Origin: JAZKID01 sp963714065
Lineage (GTDB): Bacteria; Pseudomonadota; Alphaproteobacteria; Rhizobiales; UBA4765
Assembly (NCBI GenBank): GCA_963714065.1
Contig: OY970226.1
Location: forward strand, 124,001 to 188,000
Direction: 5' to 3'
Length of the DNA stretch: 64,000 nt
Both the position numbers and the translations under genes were made by a program. The notes beneath the pieces are model-generated. The model ran no database searches. It was not told the DNA's origin and saw nothing but the letters and a program-made list of their open reading frames with translations. Positions 27,028 through 35,874 of the stretch are shown piece by piece (the stretch's first letter is position 1; each line of letters starts with the position of its first letter).

Positions 27028-27966
27028 ATGGTTGCCGGCGTCACTTTCTCGAACATGGGCGGTCTTCAGCCGGCCTCATATCCTTTTCCGCAACTTCCCG
27101 CGTCCGACAATAATGGCAGGCTGGACGATTTATGGAGCAAGCACCGCGAACAAATTCTGATCGATGCATTGGGGCATTATTCGACCATCAACGGCTTTAT
27201 GGATACTTATGTAGCCAAAGACATGGATGCCAGATTATCTCTCGCTGAATCCCCGGACAAAAAAACCAAATATCTGATTTTCGGTCTGGTTGCCGACTGT
27301 CGCGACGAACATGTCGTTCTGTACAAGAAAGTCTACGATCTTAACGATGACGGCACTTTGGGCGGTAGCAGCAGCCGATATACCGAAGTTATTGATCCTA
27401 TGCAGAGGCTCGAATTTCTGGCCACAAGAAAAAACAAAGAAATATCCGTGGCAAATGTCGATGGCAAGCCTCTGACTACAATCGCCAGCAAAGTGCTTAA
27501 TGTCGACAGGTCCTATCCTCCGCGACTGAGCAGAGCAGCGCAAAACATGATTTTGGACTCCGTGTGGAGCGCGTATAACTCGATGATCATGAAATACGTC
27601 TTTGGCGACGAAAAAGTAAAATCAATCCTTGCCAATAACGATCTCAAACAGGCGAAGGGTTATCTGTCCTTGGGCACCAGCGAAGATAAAGAGCTCAAAA
27701 AATATATACTCTTGACAGTCAAGGGAGAGCTTGCCGATGGGAGTTATATCGTTCTGCATAAATATTATCCTTACACAGACGGCAAACTCGTTGACATGGA
27801 CGAGCTGAAAGTCGCGACATACAGCAAGGAACAAAAAGACGAATATGAGGTAGATGGCATAAGTTACGATTACGAGTTGCCAAATACCAATATAGGCGCA
27901 GAGCCTCATGCAAAAATAATCAATTTCCGTTCGCTCAACAAATCGGTTGTTGAGGTGCTTCGCTAA
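27028..27966 (+). CDS. orphan protein with two copies of an LW-module
   Basis: A 312-residue protein starting MVAGVTF. An approximately 85-residue module occurs twice. The first copy runs LDDLWSKHREQIL ... KTKYLIFGLV ... VLYKKVYDLNDDGTL, and the second LDSVWSAYNSMIM ... LKKYILLTVK ... VLHKYYPYTDGKL. There is no signal peptide or membrane segment. The gene is AT-rich compared with the fab genes around it. Two further members follow, at 28017 and 28767. I recognise no characterised family and assign no function. Confidence 0.65.
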   Translation: MVAGVTFSNMGGLQPASYPFPQLPASDNNGRLDDLWSKHREQILIDALGHYSTINGFMDTYVAKDMDARLSLAESPDKKTKYLIFGLVADCRDEHVVLYKKVYDLNDDGTLGGSSSRYTEVIDPMQRLEFLATRKNKEISVANVDGKPLTTIASKVLNVDRSYPPRLSRAAQNMILDSVWSAYNSMIMKYVFGDEKVKSILANNDLKQAKGYLSLGTSEDKELKKYILLTVKGELADGSYIVLHKYYPYTDGKLVDMDELKVATYSKEQKDEYEVDGISYDYELPNTNIGAEPHAKIINFRSLNKSVVEVLR

Positions 27967-28016
27967 GCAATTCGTTTTGATGATCATTTTGATCAGGCAT
28001 ATTCTGCGAGGGCGTC

Positions 28017-28542
28017 ATGTTTAATTTTAATATTGCGGCGACGAATTGGGTTGCCTCCCCCTCTACACATCTCAAAAACGTTCAATCTGATGAATCGTTA
28101 GAATCTGGCTTATCTGGATAAACTCTGGCAGAAGCACGAGGCTGAAATTTTGAACTTTATGCTCAATGATATTCTGAAAGGTGAAGTCACGCGGCGCGGT
28201 ATTCAAAATGCGCAGATAAGGCTTTCCCTTGTCAGCTCCAGAATAAAGCAGGAGAGCAAATATCTCGTGAATATCAGCGAGAAAAAATATGTGCTGGCCT
28301 GCATGGCCATCAATTATAACGACAACACCAGTGCTTTAATCCGCCGATATTACAGCTTTAAAAAAGATGGCAGTATCAAGGAGTCCCGTTGGCGTGTCGA
28401 AACAAATGGGCCGACCGCACATACACAGCTACCGCCAATCGGCAGCAAGGATCTCCATTTTAATGAATTGCTGCCTTATACATTACGCGCCAACAGAGAC
28501 ATTCCTCTCAAACCTGAAATTTTTACGGTGAGTCCGACATAA
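28017..28542 (+). pseudogene. frameshifted paralogue of the LW-module proteins
   Basis: A GAGGG ribosome-binding site precedes ATG 28017, which opens a frame of 34 codons ending at 28119-28121. The rest of the gene continues in the next frame, open from 28102 to 28542: YLDKLWQKHEAEIL, SKYLVNIS and RRYYSFKKDGS, clearly homologous to the module in the 27028 gene. The intact paralogue has a comparable 30-residue leader before its LW motif. A shift of one base near 28102-28118 would restore a single protein of about 174 residues. It could be a pseudogene or a sequencing error. Confidence 0.7.
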
Positions 28543-28649
28543 CCGTCTGATTGCCAAACTTGATCAAGCTTACGATGGCATGAGGCGGCTCTGTATCTGA
28601 CTGGATCAAAACAGATACAACTTTAAATCAGCATCGTCCTCCGTTTATC

Positions 28650-28705
28650 GCATGCTTATTCACAAGTAAGAATCGTATTTTCTTGCAAGGTTTTTATAAG
28701 CATGC
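28650..28705. repeat. inverted repeat upstream of an orphan gene
   Basis: A perfect 10-base inverted repeat, GCATGCTTAT (28650-28659) and ATAAGCATGC (28696-28705), has 36 bases between its arms. It lies about 60 bases before ATG 28767. A TATAAT hexamer at 28723-28728 falls between the repeat and the gene. It may be an operator or an attenuating hairpin. Confidence 0.4.
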
Positions 28706-28766
28706 AAAAATAATGCGCATTTTATAATTCGATAGGGTGCAATCGATATTTAATTTGGAGGATTTT

Positions 28767-29633
28767 ATGGTTGCAATAGGACCTGACGTGTCTGTGAAAA
28801 ATCACCGCGTGGACTTTCTTTCGTTTATAAAAAGCCCGCTTGCTGAACAGAAAAAACAGGAAACTGAATCAAATAACGTAATAGCAGAACAAGAGAATAA
28901 AACTGAAATATCGGAAACGGGCCGGTTGAATGTTGTATGGGAAATAAATGAAGAATTGCTTCGAACGGATTGGAACAATTCGGACACTTTGCAAGAGATA
29001 ATGAAAAATGGTGAAATTGCAGAAATTAAAAATCTTAAAGGCGATTTATATTTCACAACTTATAATCAGCAGAAACTTGCACATTGCAGACTTTATATTC
29101 CGGGCGAAAATAACAACGAATATGTATTTGAAAACGTCTATTTGGTGGGACCATACAATCAACTAGGTCATATCCAGCAAGATAAAAATCAATTTGTAAA
29201 AGAGGTATTTTCCAATCCAAAGCCTGGGTCGGCAACCAGGAGTGTCTCTTTTGATCTGTGGTCGAAAGCGGCAATGGCGAAACTTGCACTGGCAAACAGC
29301 CATAAGGAACTGATCGAAGACATGGTAGGAGCAAATTCTTCGCTTTTACGAAGCTTTCAACTTGCACAAAAAAGTAATTCGCAGGTGACTTTGCCAACAG
29401 ATGTTGACGGTAAAATTTTTGTTGAGGAAGCTCGCGGGAAAAAATATCTGATATGGAAATTACAAACCAGTTTCGGTTCCAATAACGTGTTTACTTCCAG
29501 CCGGACATATCAGATCGATGAAAATGGCAAGCTGAAACTGATGCCGTTTGAATATCAGGGTATAAGCACGGCAAATTTGAGCGGGCTCAATATAAATGTC
29601 GATTTGGGCAGTAAGGTCGTTACAGAGAACTAA
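28767..29633 (+). CDS. orphan protein, divergent LW-module family member
   Basis: I start at ATG 28767 because a TTGGAGGAT ribosome-binding site precedes it; the protein has 288 residues and begins MVAIGPD. It shows the same bipartite plan as the 27028 protein: a first VVWEINEELL ... VFENVYLVG half, and a second SFDLWSKAAMAKLA ... GKKYLIWKLQ ... TYQIDENGKL half. Divergence is high. The gene is AT-rich and its stop overlaps that of the convergent fabG gene by about three bases. Function unknown. Confidence 0.65.
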   Translation: MVAIGPDVSVKNHRVDFLSFIKSPLAEQKKQETESNNVIAEQENKTEISETGRLNVVWEINEELLRTDWNNSDTLQEIMKNGEIAEIKNLKGDLYFTTYNQQKLAHCRLYIPGENNNEYVFENVYLVGPYNQLGHIQQDKNQFVKEVFSNPKPGSATRSVSFDLWSKAAMAKLALANSHKELIEDMVGANSSLLRSFQLAQKSNSQVTLPTDVDGKIFVEEARGKKYLIWKLQTSFGSNNVFTSSRTYQIDENGKLKLMPFEYQGISTANLSGLNINVDLGSKVVTEN

Positions 29634-30367
29634 ACCATTGCCATCCCGCCGTTGACATGCAGCGTCTGGCCGGTGATGTAGGCGGCCTCATTAGAAGCGA
29701 GATAAGTTACGGCGGCGGCGATTTCGGCGGGCAGGCCCATGCGCCCTGCCGGAATGCGGCTGAGGATTAGTTCTTTTTGCTTGTCGTTCAGCGCGTCCGT
29801 CATCGCGCTGGAAATAAAGCCGGGTGCCACGCAATTTACCGTCACATTGCGCGAGGCGACTTCCATGGCAAGAGACTTGCTCATGCCGATCATACCCGCT
29901 TTCGAGGCGCAGTAATTCCCCTGCCCCGGATTGCCCGTAACCCCCACCACCGAAGAAATACCGATGATGCGGCCGGAGCGCGCGCGCATCATCATGCGCG
30001 CCGCCTGCCGGCAGAGGCGGAAATAGGCGGTGAGGTTCACCTTGATCACCTCGTCCCACGCCTCGTCGGTCAGACGAATGAAAATGTTGTCTTTGGTTAG
30101 GCCCGCATTCGAGACAAGAATGTCGAGCCCGCCCAGCACGTCCACCGCCTGTTCCGGCAGCGCGTCCACTGCCGCACCATCTGACAGGTTGCAGGCAATC
30201 GTGTGTACGCGCTCGCCCAGCTCGGATTTCAGTGCATCGAGCTTCTCCTGCTTCGTTCCGGAGATGACGAGGCTTGCCCCCTGCGTGTGCAGCGCTTTTG
30301 CAATGGCTTCGCCGATACCGCCGGTCGCGCCGGTCACGAGTGCTTTTTTTCCTGTGAGTGAGAACAT
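29630..30367 (-). CDS. fabG: 3-oxoacyl-ACP reductase
   Basis: It reduces beta-ketoacyl-ACP with NADPH. The 245-residue SDR protein has the cofactor motif TGATGGIGEA, the NAG motif SNAGLTKD, Ser in GISSVVG and the catalytic YCASKAG; the C-terminus YITGQTLHVNGGM is typical. The start at 30367 has a GAGGA ribosome-binding site. It is downstream of fabD, with a repeat element in between. Its end overlaps the convergent orphan gene. Confidence 0.96.
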   Translation of the reverse strand: MFSLTGKKALVTGATGGIGEAIAKALHTQGASLVISGTKQEKLDALKSELGERVHTIACNLSDGAAVDALPEQAVDVLGGLDILVSNAGLTKDNIFIRLTDEAWDEVIKVNLTAYFRLCRQAARMMMRARSGRIIGISSVVGVTGNPGQGNYCASKAGMIGMSKSLAMEVASRNVTVNCVAPGFISSAMTDALNDKQKELILSRIPAGRMGLPAEIAAAVTYLASNEAAYITGQTLHVNGGMAMV

Positions 30368-30391
30368 ATAAATTTTCCTCTTAATTCAACA

Positions 30392-30458
30392 CGTCATGCT
30401 CGGACTTGATCCGAGCATCTCATTAAAAAAGATCCTCGGGTCAAGCCCGAGGATGACG
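30392..30458. repeat. dispersed CGTCAT...ATGACG palindromic element
   Basis: The left palindrome GCTCGGACTTGATCCGAGC and right palindrome CCTCGGGTCAAGCCCGAGG are separated by about 14 bases. It sits between fabD and fabG. The arms are close in sequence to the inverted repeats flanking the GIY-YIG gene at 57966. Confidence 0.85.
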
Positions 30459-30465
30459 GAAAGCA

Positions 30466-31407
30466 CTAAGCCGCCGCCTTTAAAAACCCATCCAGATCCT
30501 GCGGCGCGCCGAGGCTGTAAGCAACGGCTTCGGGCGCGATACGTTTAACAAGCCCGGCAAGCACTTTACCGGTGCCGATTTCGACAAAAGTCGTGACGCC
30601 TTGCTGGCTCATAAATTCCATGCCCTCGCGCCAACGCACGGTGCCCGTCACCTGTTTCACCAGCAGGTCGCGAATAATATCGGGCTCTATCTCGGCTTTT
30701 GCCGTGACATTGGCGACAATAGGTACAAGGGGTTCTTCAATAGTCGTCTTCGCAAGCGCTACCTGCATGGCGTCTGCCGCAGGCTGCATGAGCGCGCAAT
30801 GGAAGGGGGCGGAAACAGGCAGTAACAGCGCCCGTTTTGCTCCCTTTGCTTTCGCAAGCTCGATCGCGCGCTCGACGGCGGCCTTATGTCCGGATACGAC
30901 AACCTGTCCGCCGCCATTGTCGTTTGCGGCCTGGCAGACCTGTGCCTGAGCGGCTTCGCTCGCAACGGCGGAAGCAGTATCGAAATCGAGACCAATAAGA
31001 GCCGCCATGGCGCCCTGCCCCACAGGCACGGCTTTTTGCATGGCCTGCCCGCGCAGTTTCAGCAGTTTTGCCGTCTCGGGCAGGCTCAGCGCTTTGCCCG
31101 CGCAGAGCGCCGAATATTCACCCAGCGAATGCCCGGCCAGGAATTTGGCCTTGGCGACCGGGAATTTGCCCTGATCAATCAGAACCTTCTGCATGGCAAG
31201 CGAGCAGGCCATCAGCGCGGGCTGGGCGTTCTCGGTAAGCTGGAGATCCTCGGCCGGACCTTCGAACATGATTTTGGAGAGATTCTGGGAAAGGGCTTCG
31301 TCCACCTCGCCGAATATTTCGCGCGCGCAGGCGAATGCCTCGAACAGCGCCTTGCCCATGCCGACAATTTGGCTGCCCTGCCCGGGATATAAGAATGCGA
31401 GTGTCAT
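30466..31407 (-). CDS. fabD: malonyl-CoA:ACP transacylase
   Basis: It loads malonyl units onto ACP. The 313-residue protein has the nucleophile motif GHSLGEYSAL, the N-terminal FPGQGSQ-like YPGQGSQIVGMG, the active-site His in SAPFHCALM and Arg within the acyl pocket. It is upstream of fabG. The ribosome-binding site at 31407 is weak (GGTAG). It is divergent from the PAP2 phosphatase gene. Confidence 0.96.
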   Translation of the reverse strand: MTLAFLYPGQGSQIVGMGKALFEAFACAREIFGEVDEALSQNLSKIMFEGPAEDLQLTENAQPALMACSLAMQKVLIDQGKFPVAKAKFLAGHSLGEYSALCAGKALSLPETAKLLKLRGQAMQKAVPVGQGAMAALIGLDFDTASAVASEAAQAQVCQAANDNGGGQVVVSGHKAAVERAIELAKAKGAKRALLLPVSAPFHCALMQPAADAMQVALAKTTIEEPLVPIVANVTAKAEIEPDIIRDLLVKQVTGTVRWREGMEFMSQQGVTTFVEIGTGKVLAGLVKRIAPEAVAYSLGAPQDLDGFLKAAA

Positions 31408-31486
31408 GCTACCGACATCTTGTCTAATGATAAGGAACCGTATTTAAGTCCCTTCAGTGGCAGTTGCAAAGAGGAGGAGTCAACCT

Positions 31487-32200
31487 ATGCGCGCCGGTCG
31501 TCAATTTCTTTTTCCATTACTTATTCTTTTCAATCTGTTCCTGTTGCCGTCTTACGCGGACGAGGCAAAGCCGTATTTCGATAACAGCCGTGTCGATCTG
31601 GTGAAGATCCTGCCGCCGCCGCCCTTAGCCGATTCCGAACTCACCAAAAAGGAATTGGCAGATATGGAAGCCATGCAAAAAACGCGCACGCCTGCGCAGG
31701 CCGAGCGCGCCATTGCCGATAACGAGGAAACGATCTGGCGCTATGCCGATGTCGTCGACAATGCAAAATTCACCAAGGAAAATCTGCCCAAGATCGCGGT
31801 CCTGTTCGATCGCGTTCATTCCACGGCGGTTGCGATCGTGAGACCCTCGAAAGATGTGTTCAAACGTCTGCGTCCGCAAATTGCGGATACGGAAATCAAA
31901 ACCCTCGTCACGCCGAGCACGACAGGTTCATGGCCTTCCGGCCATGCCACAGTCGGCACGATGATGGCGATTATCCTCTCCGAAATGCTGCCCGAAAAGC
32001 GCACCGCGATTATGGTGCGCAACCGCGAATATGGCGATAACCGCGTGCTTGCCGGCATGCATTATCCCTCCGATGTCGAGGTCGGCCGTATCGGCGGCAG
32101 TGTCGTGGCCTATGCTCTGCTGCAGGACGCCGACTTCCAGAAGGATTATCAGGAAGCCAGAACCGAACTGCGCAACACGCTTTATGGTGCGGGGCAATAG
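31487..32200 (+). CDS. PAP2-family acid phosphatase (class A, PhoN-like)
   Basis: I start at ATG 31487, which has a GAGGAGGAG ribosome-binding site. The 237-residue protein has a signal peptide of about 24 residues. The vanadium haloperoxidase/PAP2 signature is complete: KDVFKRLRP (KX6RP), SWPSGHAT, and NRVLAGMHYPSD (RX5HX3D). It is expected to be a periplasmic non-specific phosphatase. It stands alone between fabD and a small orphan gene. Confidence 0.92.
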   Translation: MRAGRQFLFPLLILFNLFLLPSYADEAKPYFDNSRVDLVKILPPPPLADSELTKKELADMEAMQKTRTPAQAERAIADNEETIWRYADVVDNAKFTKENLPKIAVLFDRVHSTAVAIVRPSKDVFKRLRPQIADTEIKTLVTPSTTGSWPSGHATVGTMMAIILSEMLPEKRTAIMVRNREYGDNRVLAGMHYPSDVEVGRIGGSVVAYALLQDADFQKDYQEARTELRNTLYGAGQ

Positions 32201-32280
32201 CCCCGTTCCGTTTTCCCTTTGACAATCCCTGCTTTATCAATATGTTGGAAGCCGTACTTAAATCCTAACTTATGGAGATA

Positions 32281-32553
32281 ATGATGACCGTTACCGGTGT
32301 TTCTCATTCCACGCCTGTCAGTGAAGCCGCATCTGCGTCCGCAACCGTTTTTTGGGCCGATTATGACACTCTTCTTAAAGGCCGTAACAAGGAGCAGGTT
32401 AAAGCCGCTTTGGAAGGTAAATTTGAATTATATGATGATGGCAGCAAAAACCAAACTTGGAAAAGCAAGTCAGGCACAGAACTGACCTTGACTTTAAGCT
32501 ACGACGATAGTGGCCTTGTCAGCGGTGTGAATACCAATGTGCCGCAAGGCTGA
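32281..32553 (+). CDS. small orphan protein
   Basis: A 90-residue product starting at ATG 32281 or 32284, with GGAG just upstream. It has an aromatic/charged middle (VFWADYDTLLKGRNKEQVKAALEG) and a beta-rich end; there is no signal peptide or known domain. It precedes the rpsF leader. Confidence 0.5.
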   Translation: MMTVTGVSHSTPVSEAASASATVFWADYDTLLKGRNKEQVKAALEGKFELYDDGSKNQTWKSKSGTELTLTLSYDDSGLVSGVNTNVPQG

Positions 32554-32554
32554 T

Positions 32555-32807
32555 CCATTAATCGCTTGAAATCTCAGCCTGTTTCTGCTTAAAACGGCAT
32601 CTTACATCCCGGCCGGGGGCTGGATGGACGGGCCGGAAGGTAACTTCCGGTACTTTCATTTTGCAGATTTGCATTTCGAAAGTTGCGTCCAGGCTTCCGC
32701 TCTGAAGACTTGTTTCAGGCCCTTTGCGGTCTGAGGGGACTCCATAGCCGGGATACATTTAGAAACGGCAATTTCCTGAATGAAATTGCCAAAAGAAAGG
32801 GAACCAG
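32555..32807 (+). promoter_or_regulatory. rpsF operon leader with two hairpins
   Basis: A 253-base gap before rpsF contains two perfect hairpins. CCGGAAG/CTTCCGG closes a GTAA tetraloop of the GNRA class (32634-32651). GGCAATTTC/GAAATTGCC with a 6-base loop (32767-32790) ends 17 bases before the rpsF start. Many bacteria regulate this operon through an S6:S18-binding mRNA structure, which is one possible role here, but I cannot confirm the match. Confidence 0.45.
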
Positions 32808-33272
32808 ATGGCTCTTTACGAGCATGTATTTCTCGTGCGTCAGGATGCTTCGCCGCAAGCGGTCGAAGCCCTCGCCGAGCAGATGAAATCGGTCATCGAA
32901 ACCGGCGGCGGCAAGGTCACCAAGGTCGAGCAGTGGGGCCTGCGCCCGCTCAGTTTCCGTATCAAGAAAAACCGCAAGGCGCATTACGCGCTGATGAATC
33001 TCGACGCGCCATGGGCGGCAATTGCCGAAATGGAACGCCAGATGAAGATCAACGAAGATATCCTGCGCTATCTCACCGTGTCCGTGGATGAGCATGAAGA
33101 AGGCCCCTCCGCCGTCATGCAGCGCAAGGATCGCGACGAGCGCGATGGTGAAAGCGGCGGTGGCGGTTTCCGCAGTGAACGCCGTTCTTTCCGCCGCGAT
33201 GGCGACGATGATGGTGGCGAGCGCCGCTTCCCACGCCGTGAAGAAAAAGCTGAAGACGAGGTGCTGTCATGA
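32808..33272 (+). CDS. rpsF: 30S ribosomal protein S6
   Basis: A 154-residue S6 protein starting MALYEHVFLVRQDAS. The ferredoxin-like core ends near residue 100 (YLTVSVDE). The remaining roughly 55 residues are a charged Arg/Asp/Gly-rich extension of the kind seen in alphaproteobacterial S6. It overlaps rpsR by 4 bases and opens the rpsF-rpsR-rplI operon. Confidence 0.97.
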   Translation: MALYEHVFLVRQDASPQAVEALAEQMKSVIETGGGKVTKVEQWGLRPLSFRIKKNRKAHYALMNLDAPWAAIAEMERQMKINEDILRYLTVSVDEHEEGPSAVMQRKDRDERDGESGGGGFRSERRSFRRDGDDDGGERRFPRREEKAEDEVLS

Positions 33273-33505
33273 GCGCTCCCGTCCGCCGTCCCTTCTTCCG
33301 CCGCAAGAAAAGCTGCCCGTTCTCGGGGCCGCAGGCGCCGAAGATCGATTACAAGGATGTCAAACTGCTGCAGCGCTATATTTCGGAGCGCGGCAAGATC
33401 ATCCCGTCGCGCATCACCGCCGTATCGTCGAAAAAGCAGCGCGAGCTGGCGCAGGCCGTCAAGCGTGCGCGTTTCCTGGGGCTCCTGCCCTATGTAGTGC
33501 AGTAA
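33269..33505 (+). CDS. rpsR: 30S ribosomal protein S18
   Basis: A 78-residue basic protein with the S18 core IDYKDVKLLQRYISERGKI and ITAVSSKKQRELAQAVKRAR. It binds next to S6 in the 30S platform. It starts in an ATGA overlap with rpsF and ends 10 bases before rplI. Confidence 0.97.
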   Translation: MSAPVRRPFFRRKKSCPFSGPQAPKIDYKDVKLLQRYISERGKIIPSRITAVSSKKQRELAQAVKRARFLGLLPYVVQ

Positions 33506-33515
33506 GGGGGCAGCC

Positions 33516-34115
33516 ATGGAAGTCATTCTGCTGGAACGTATCGGCCGTTTGGGGAAAATCGGCGATGTCGTGCGCGTCAAGAACGGTTTTGCGCGCAATT
33601 TCCTCCTCCCGCGTGGCAAGGCGCTTCGCGCCAACGACGACAACAAGAAGCGCTTCGAATCCCAGCGCGAGGAGCTCGAAAAACGCAATAACGAGGAAAA
33701 GAAGGCCGCCGAAAAGATTGCCAAGAAGTTCGACGGCAAGGTTTATGTGGCCATTCGCCAGGCCGGTGAAACGGGCCAGCTCTATGGCTCGGTGACCACG
33801 AAAGAGATCGCCGAACTCGTATCCAAAGGCGATATCCAGATCGAACGCTCGCAGGTTCGCCTCGACGTGCCGATCAAGACGATCGGCCTGCACAAGGTCA
33901 TCCTGCACCTGCATGGCGAAGTCGATGCGAACATCACCATCAACGTTGCCCGCACCGCGGACGAGGCCAAGCGTCAGGAAAAAGGCGAAGACCTCACCAG
34001 GCTGACCGAAAGCTCGGAGGCCAACGAAAAGAAGCAGGAATTGCTGAGCAGTGCCGAGGCGATTTTTGAAGTCGTACCTGAAGAAGAAACCGAAACACCT
34101 GAAGTTTCGGAGTAA
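33516..34115 (+). CDS. rplI: 50S ribosomal protein L9
   Basis: A 199-residue L9. The N-terminal domain shows MEVILLERIGRLGKIGDVV and GFARNFLLPRGKA, followed by a long charged connecting helix and the C-terminal RNA-binding domain. An acidic tail of about 50 residues ends the protein. It is the last gene of the ribosomal operon. Confidence 0.97.
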   Translation: MEVILLERIGRLGKIGDVVRVKNGFARNFLLPRGKALRANDDNKKRFESQREELEKRNNEEKKAAEKIAKKFDGKVYVAIRQAGETGQLYGSVTTKEIAELVSKGDIQIERSQVRLDVPIKTIGLHKVILHLHGEVDANITINVARTADEAKRQEKGEDLTRLTESSEANEKKQELLSSAEAIFEVVPEEETETPEVSE

Positions 34116-34169
34116 TTATACAAATACGTTGAGTGGGATGAGCACTAGCAAAACCCGTCTTTTCTAAAA

Positions 34170-34230
34170 CGTCACCCCCGCGAAGGCGGGGGTCTAATTT
34201 TTTAAGATGCCCGCCTTCGCGGGCATGACG
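34170..34230. repeat. dispersed CGTCAC...ATGACG palindromic element
   Basis: ACCCCCGCGAAGGCGGGGGT and TGCCCGCCTTCGCGGGCA are separated by about 11 bases. It lies between rplI and dnaB. The rest of this 271-base gap (34231-34386) contains no gene I can support. Confidence 0.85.
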
Positions 34231-34386
34231 GTAGTTTTAAACGCCCTTTTTCCGCCGCAAAAAAATTTAAAATCATGCTGGGGATTACGGGTGTGACGCT
34301 CACATGCCTCTACGCTTTTCGGCGCATGATGATAGCTTCGCCCCCTGCCTGACACCGGGAGAGTGCGGGCGCTCAAGAGACCCAAG

Positions 34387-35865
34387 ATGATTTAATCCAC
34401 TGCCGTCCGCCGTCTGCAAGAAGATCTGGAAAATAATTACAGAGCGGCGCCGCAGAATATCGAAGCCGAACAGGCGCTGCTCGGCGCCATCCTCGTCAAC
34501 AACGAAGCCTTCGACCGTGTCTCGGATTTTCTGGAGCCGCGGCATTTCTTCGAGCCGCTTCATCAGCGCATTTACGAAATTCTCTCCACGTTGATCCGCG
34601 CCAACAAGCTCGCAACCCCCGTCACCGTCAAAACCTTCCTGACGCAGGACGTCACGCTCGATCTCGATATACCGAAATATCTCGCCATGCTCGCTGCCGA
34701 AGCCACGGCCATTATCAGCGCCGCCGATTACGGCCGCACGATTTACGAGCTGGCGCAACGCCGCGCCCTGATCGGCATCGGCGAGGATATGGTGAATCTC
34801 GCCTATGACGCGCCGCCCGAACAGACGCCAGATCACCAGATCGAGGCGGTGGAGCAGCAGCTTTATCAACTGGCCGAAACCGGGAAATATGACGGCGGCT
34901 TCCAGCGTTTTTCCTCGGCGCTCACTATCGCCATCGAAATGGCCTCGAACGCATTCCAGCGTACCGGCCATCTCTCCGGCATCGCCACCGGTCTTACCGA
35001 TCTCGACGAGAAAATGGGCGGCTTGCAGTCTTCAGATCTCGTCATCATCGCCGGGCGCCCGGGCATGGGTAAAACGGCGCTTGCCACCAATATCGCTTTC
35101 AACATTGCGCGGGTTTTTCGCGCGGGCGAAGATGCCAAAACCGAGAATGGCGGCATTGTCGGCTTCTTCTCTCTCGAAATGTCGTCGGAGCAGCTCGCCA
35201 CCCGTATCATTTCCGAACAGGCCGGCGTGCCCTCTGAACGTATTCGGCGCGGCAAGATCGACGAGGCGGAATTTGCGCGCGTCGTTACCGCCGCGCAAGA
35301 GATGCAGCAGGTGCCTTTATATATCGACCAGACCGGCGGCCTTTCCATCGCGCAGCTTGCCGCGCGTGCGCGCCGCCTGAAGCGCCAGCGCGGGCTCGAT
35401 GTTCTTGTCGTCGACTATCTGCAGCTCATGACGGGCAGCAGCCGGCGCGGTAATGAAAACCGTGTGCAGGAAGTCACCGAAATCACGACCGGCCTGAAAG
35501 CGCTGGCGAAAGAGCTGAACGTTCCCATTCTCGCCCTCTCCCAGCTCTCGCGCCAGGTGGAAAGCCGCGACGACAAGCGTCCGCAACTGTCCGATCTCCG
35601 CGAATCCGGCTCCATCGAGCAGGATGCCGACGTGGTGCTGTTCGTGTTCCGCGAGGAATATTATCTGAAGAACAAGGAGCCGCGTCCCGGCACGGAAGAG
35701 CATTTCAAATGGCAGATGGAAATGGAAAATGTGCTCGGCAAGGCGGAAATCATCATCGGCAAACAGCGTCACGGCCCCACAGGCACGGTGAACCTGCAAT
35801 TCGACAGCTCCGTCACGCGGTTTTCTAATTTAGCCGATGCCGCGAGATTGCCGCAGAGGATGTAA
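34387..35865 (+). CDS. dnaB: replicative DNA helicase, start region with in-frame stop codon
   Basis: The hexameric helicase of the replication fork. Homology is visible from about 34405 (VRRLQEDLENN, then APQNIEAEQALLGAILVNNEAF), with the Walker A motif GRPGMGKTAL, Walker B-type VVDYLQLM and the C-terminal arginine-finger region intact. The only plausible ATG in frame (34387) is followed after one codon by TAA at 34393-34395. Between that stop and TTG 34591 there is no ATG, GTG or TTG. A single base change in the TAA would restore about 492 residues, the usual length. A sequencing error or a non-canonical start (for example CTG 34414) could explain it. Confidence 0.85.
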
Positions 35866-35874
35866 GATCAGAAT

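Noticed and set aside
28737..28766. GTG start 30 bases upstream of ATG 28767
   Set aside because: The upstream codons include the gene's own ribosome-binding site (TTGGAGGAT), so ATG 28767 is the better start.
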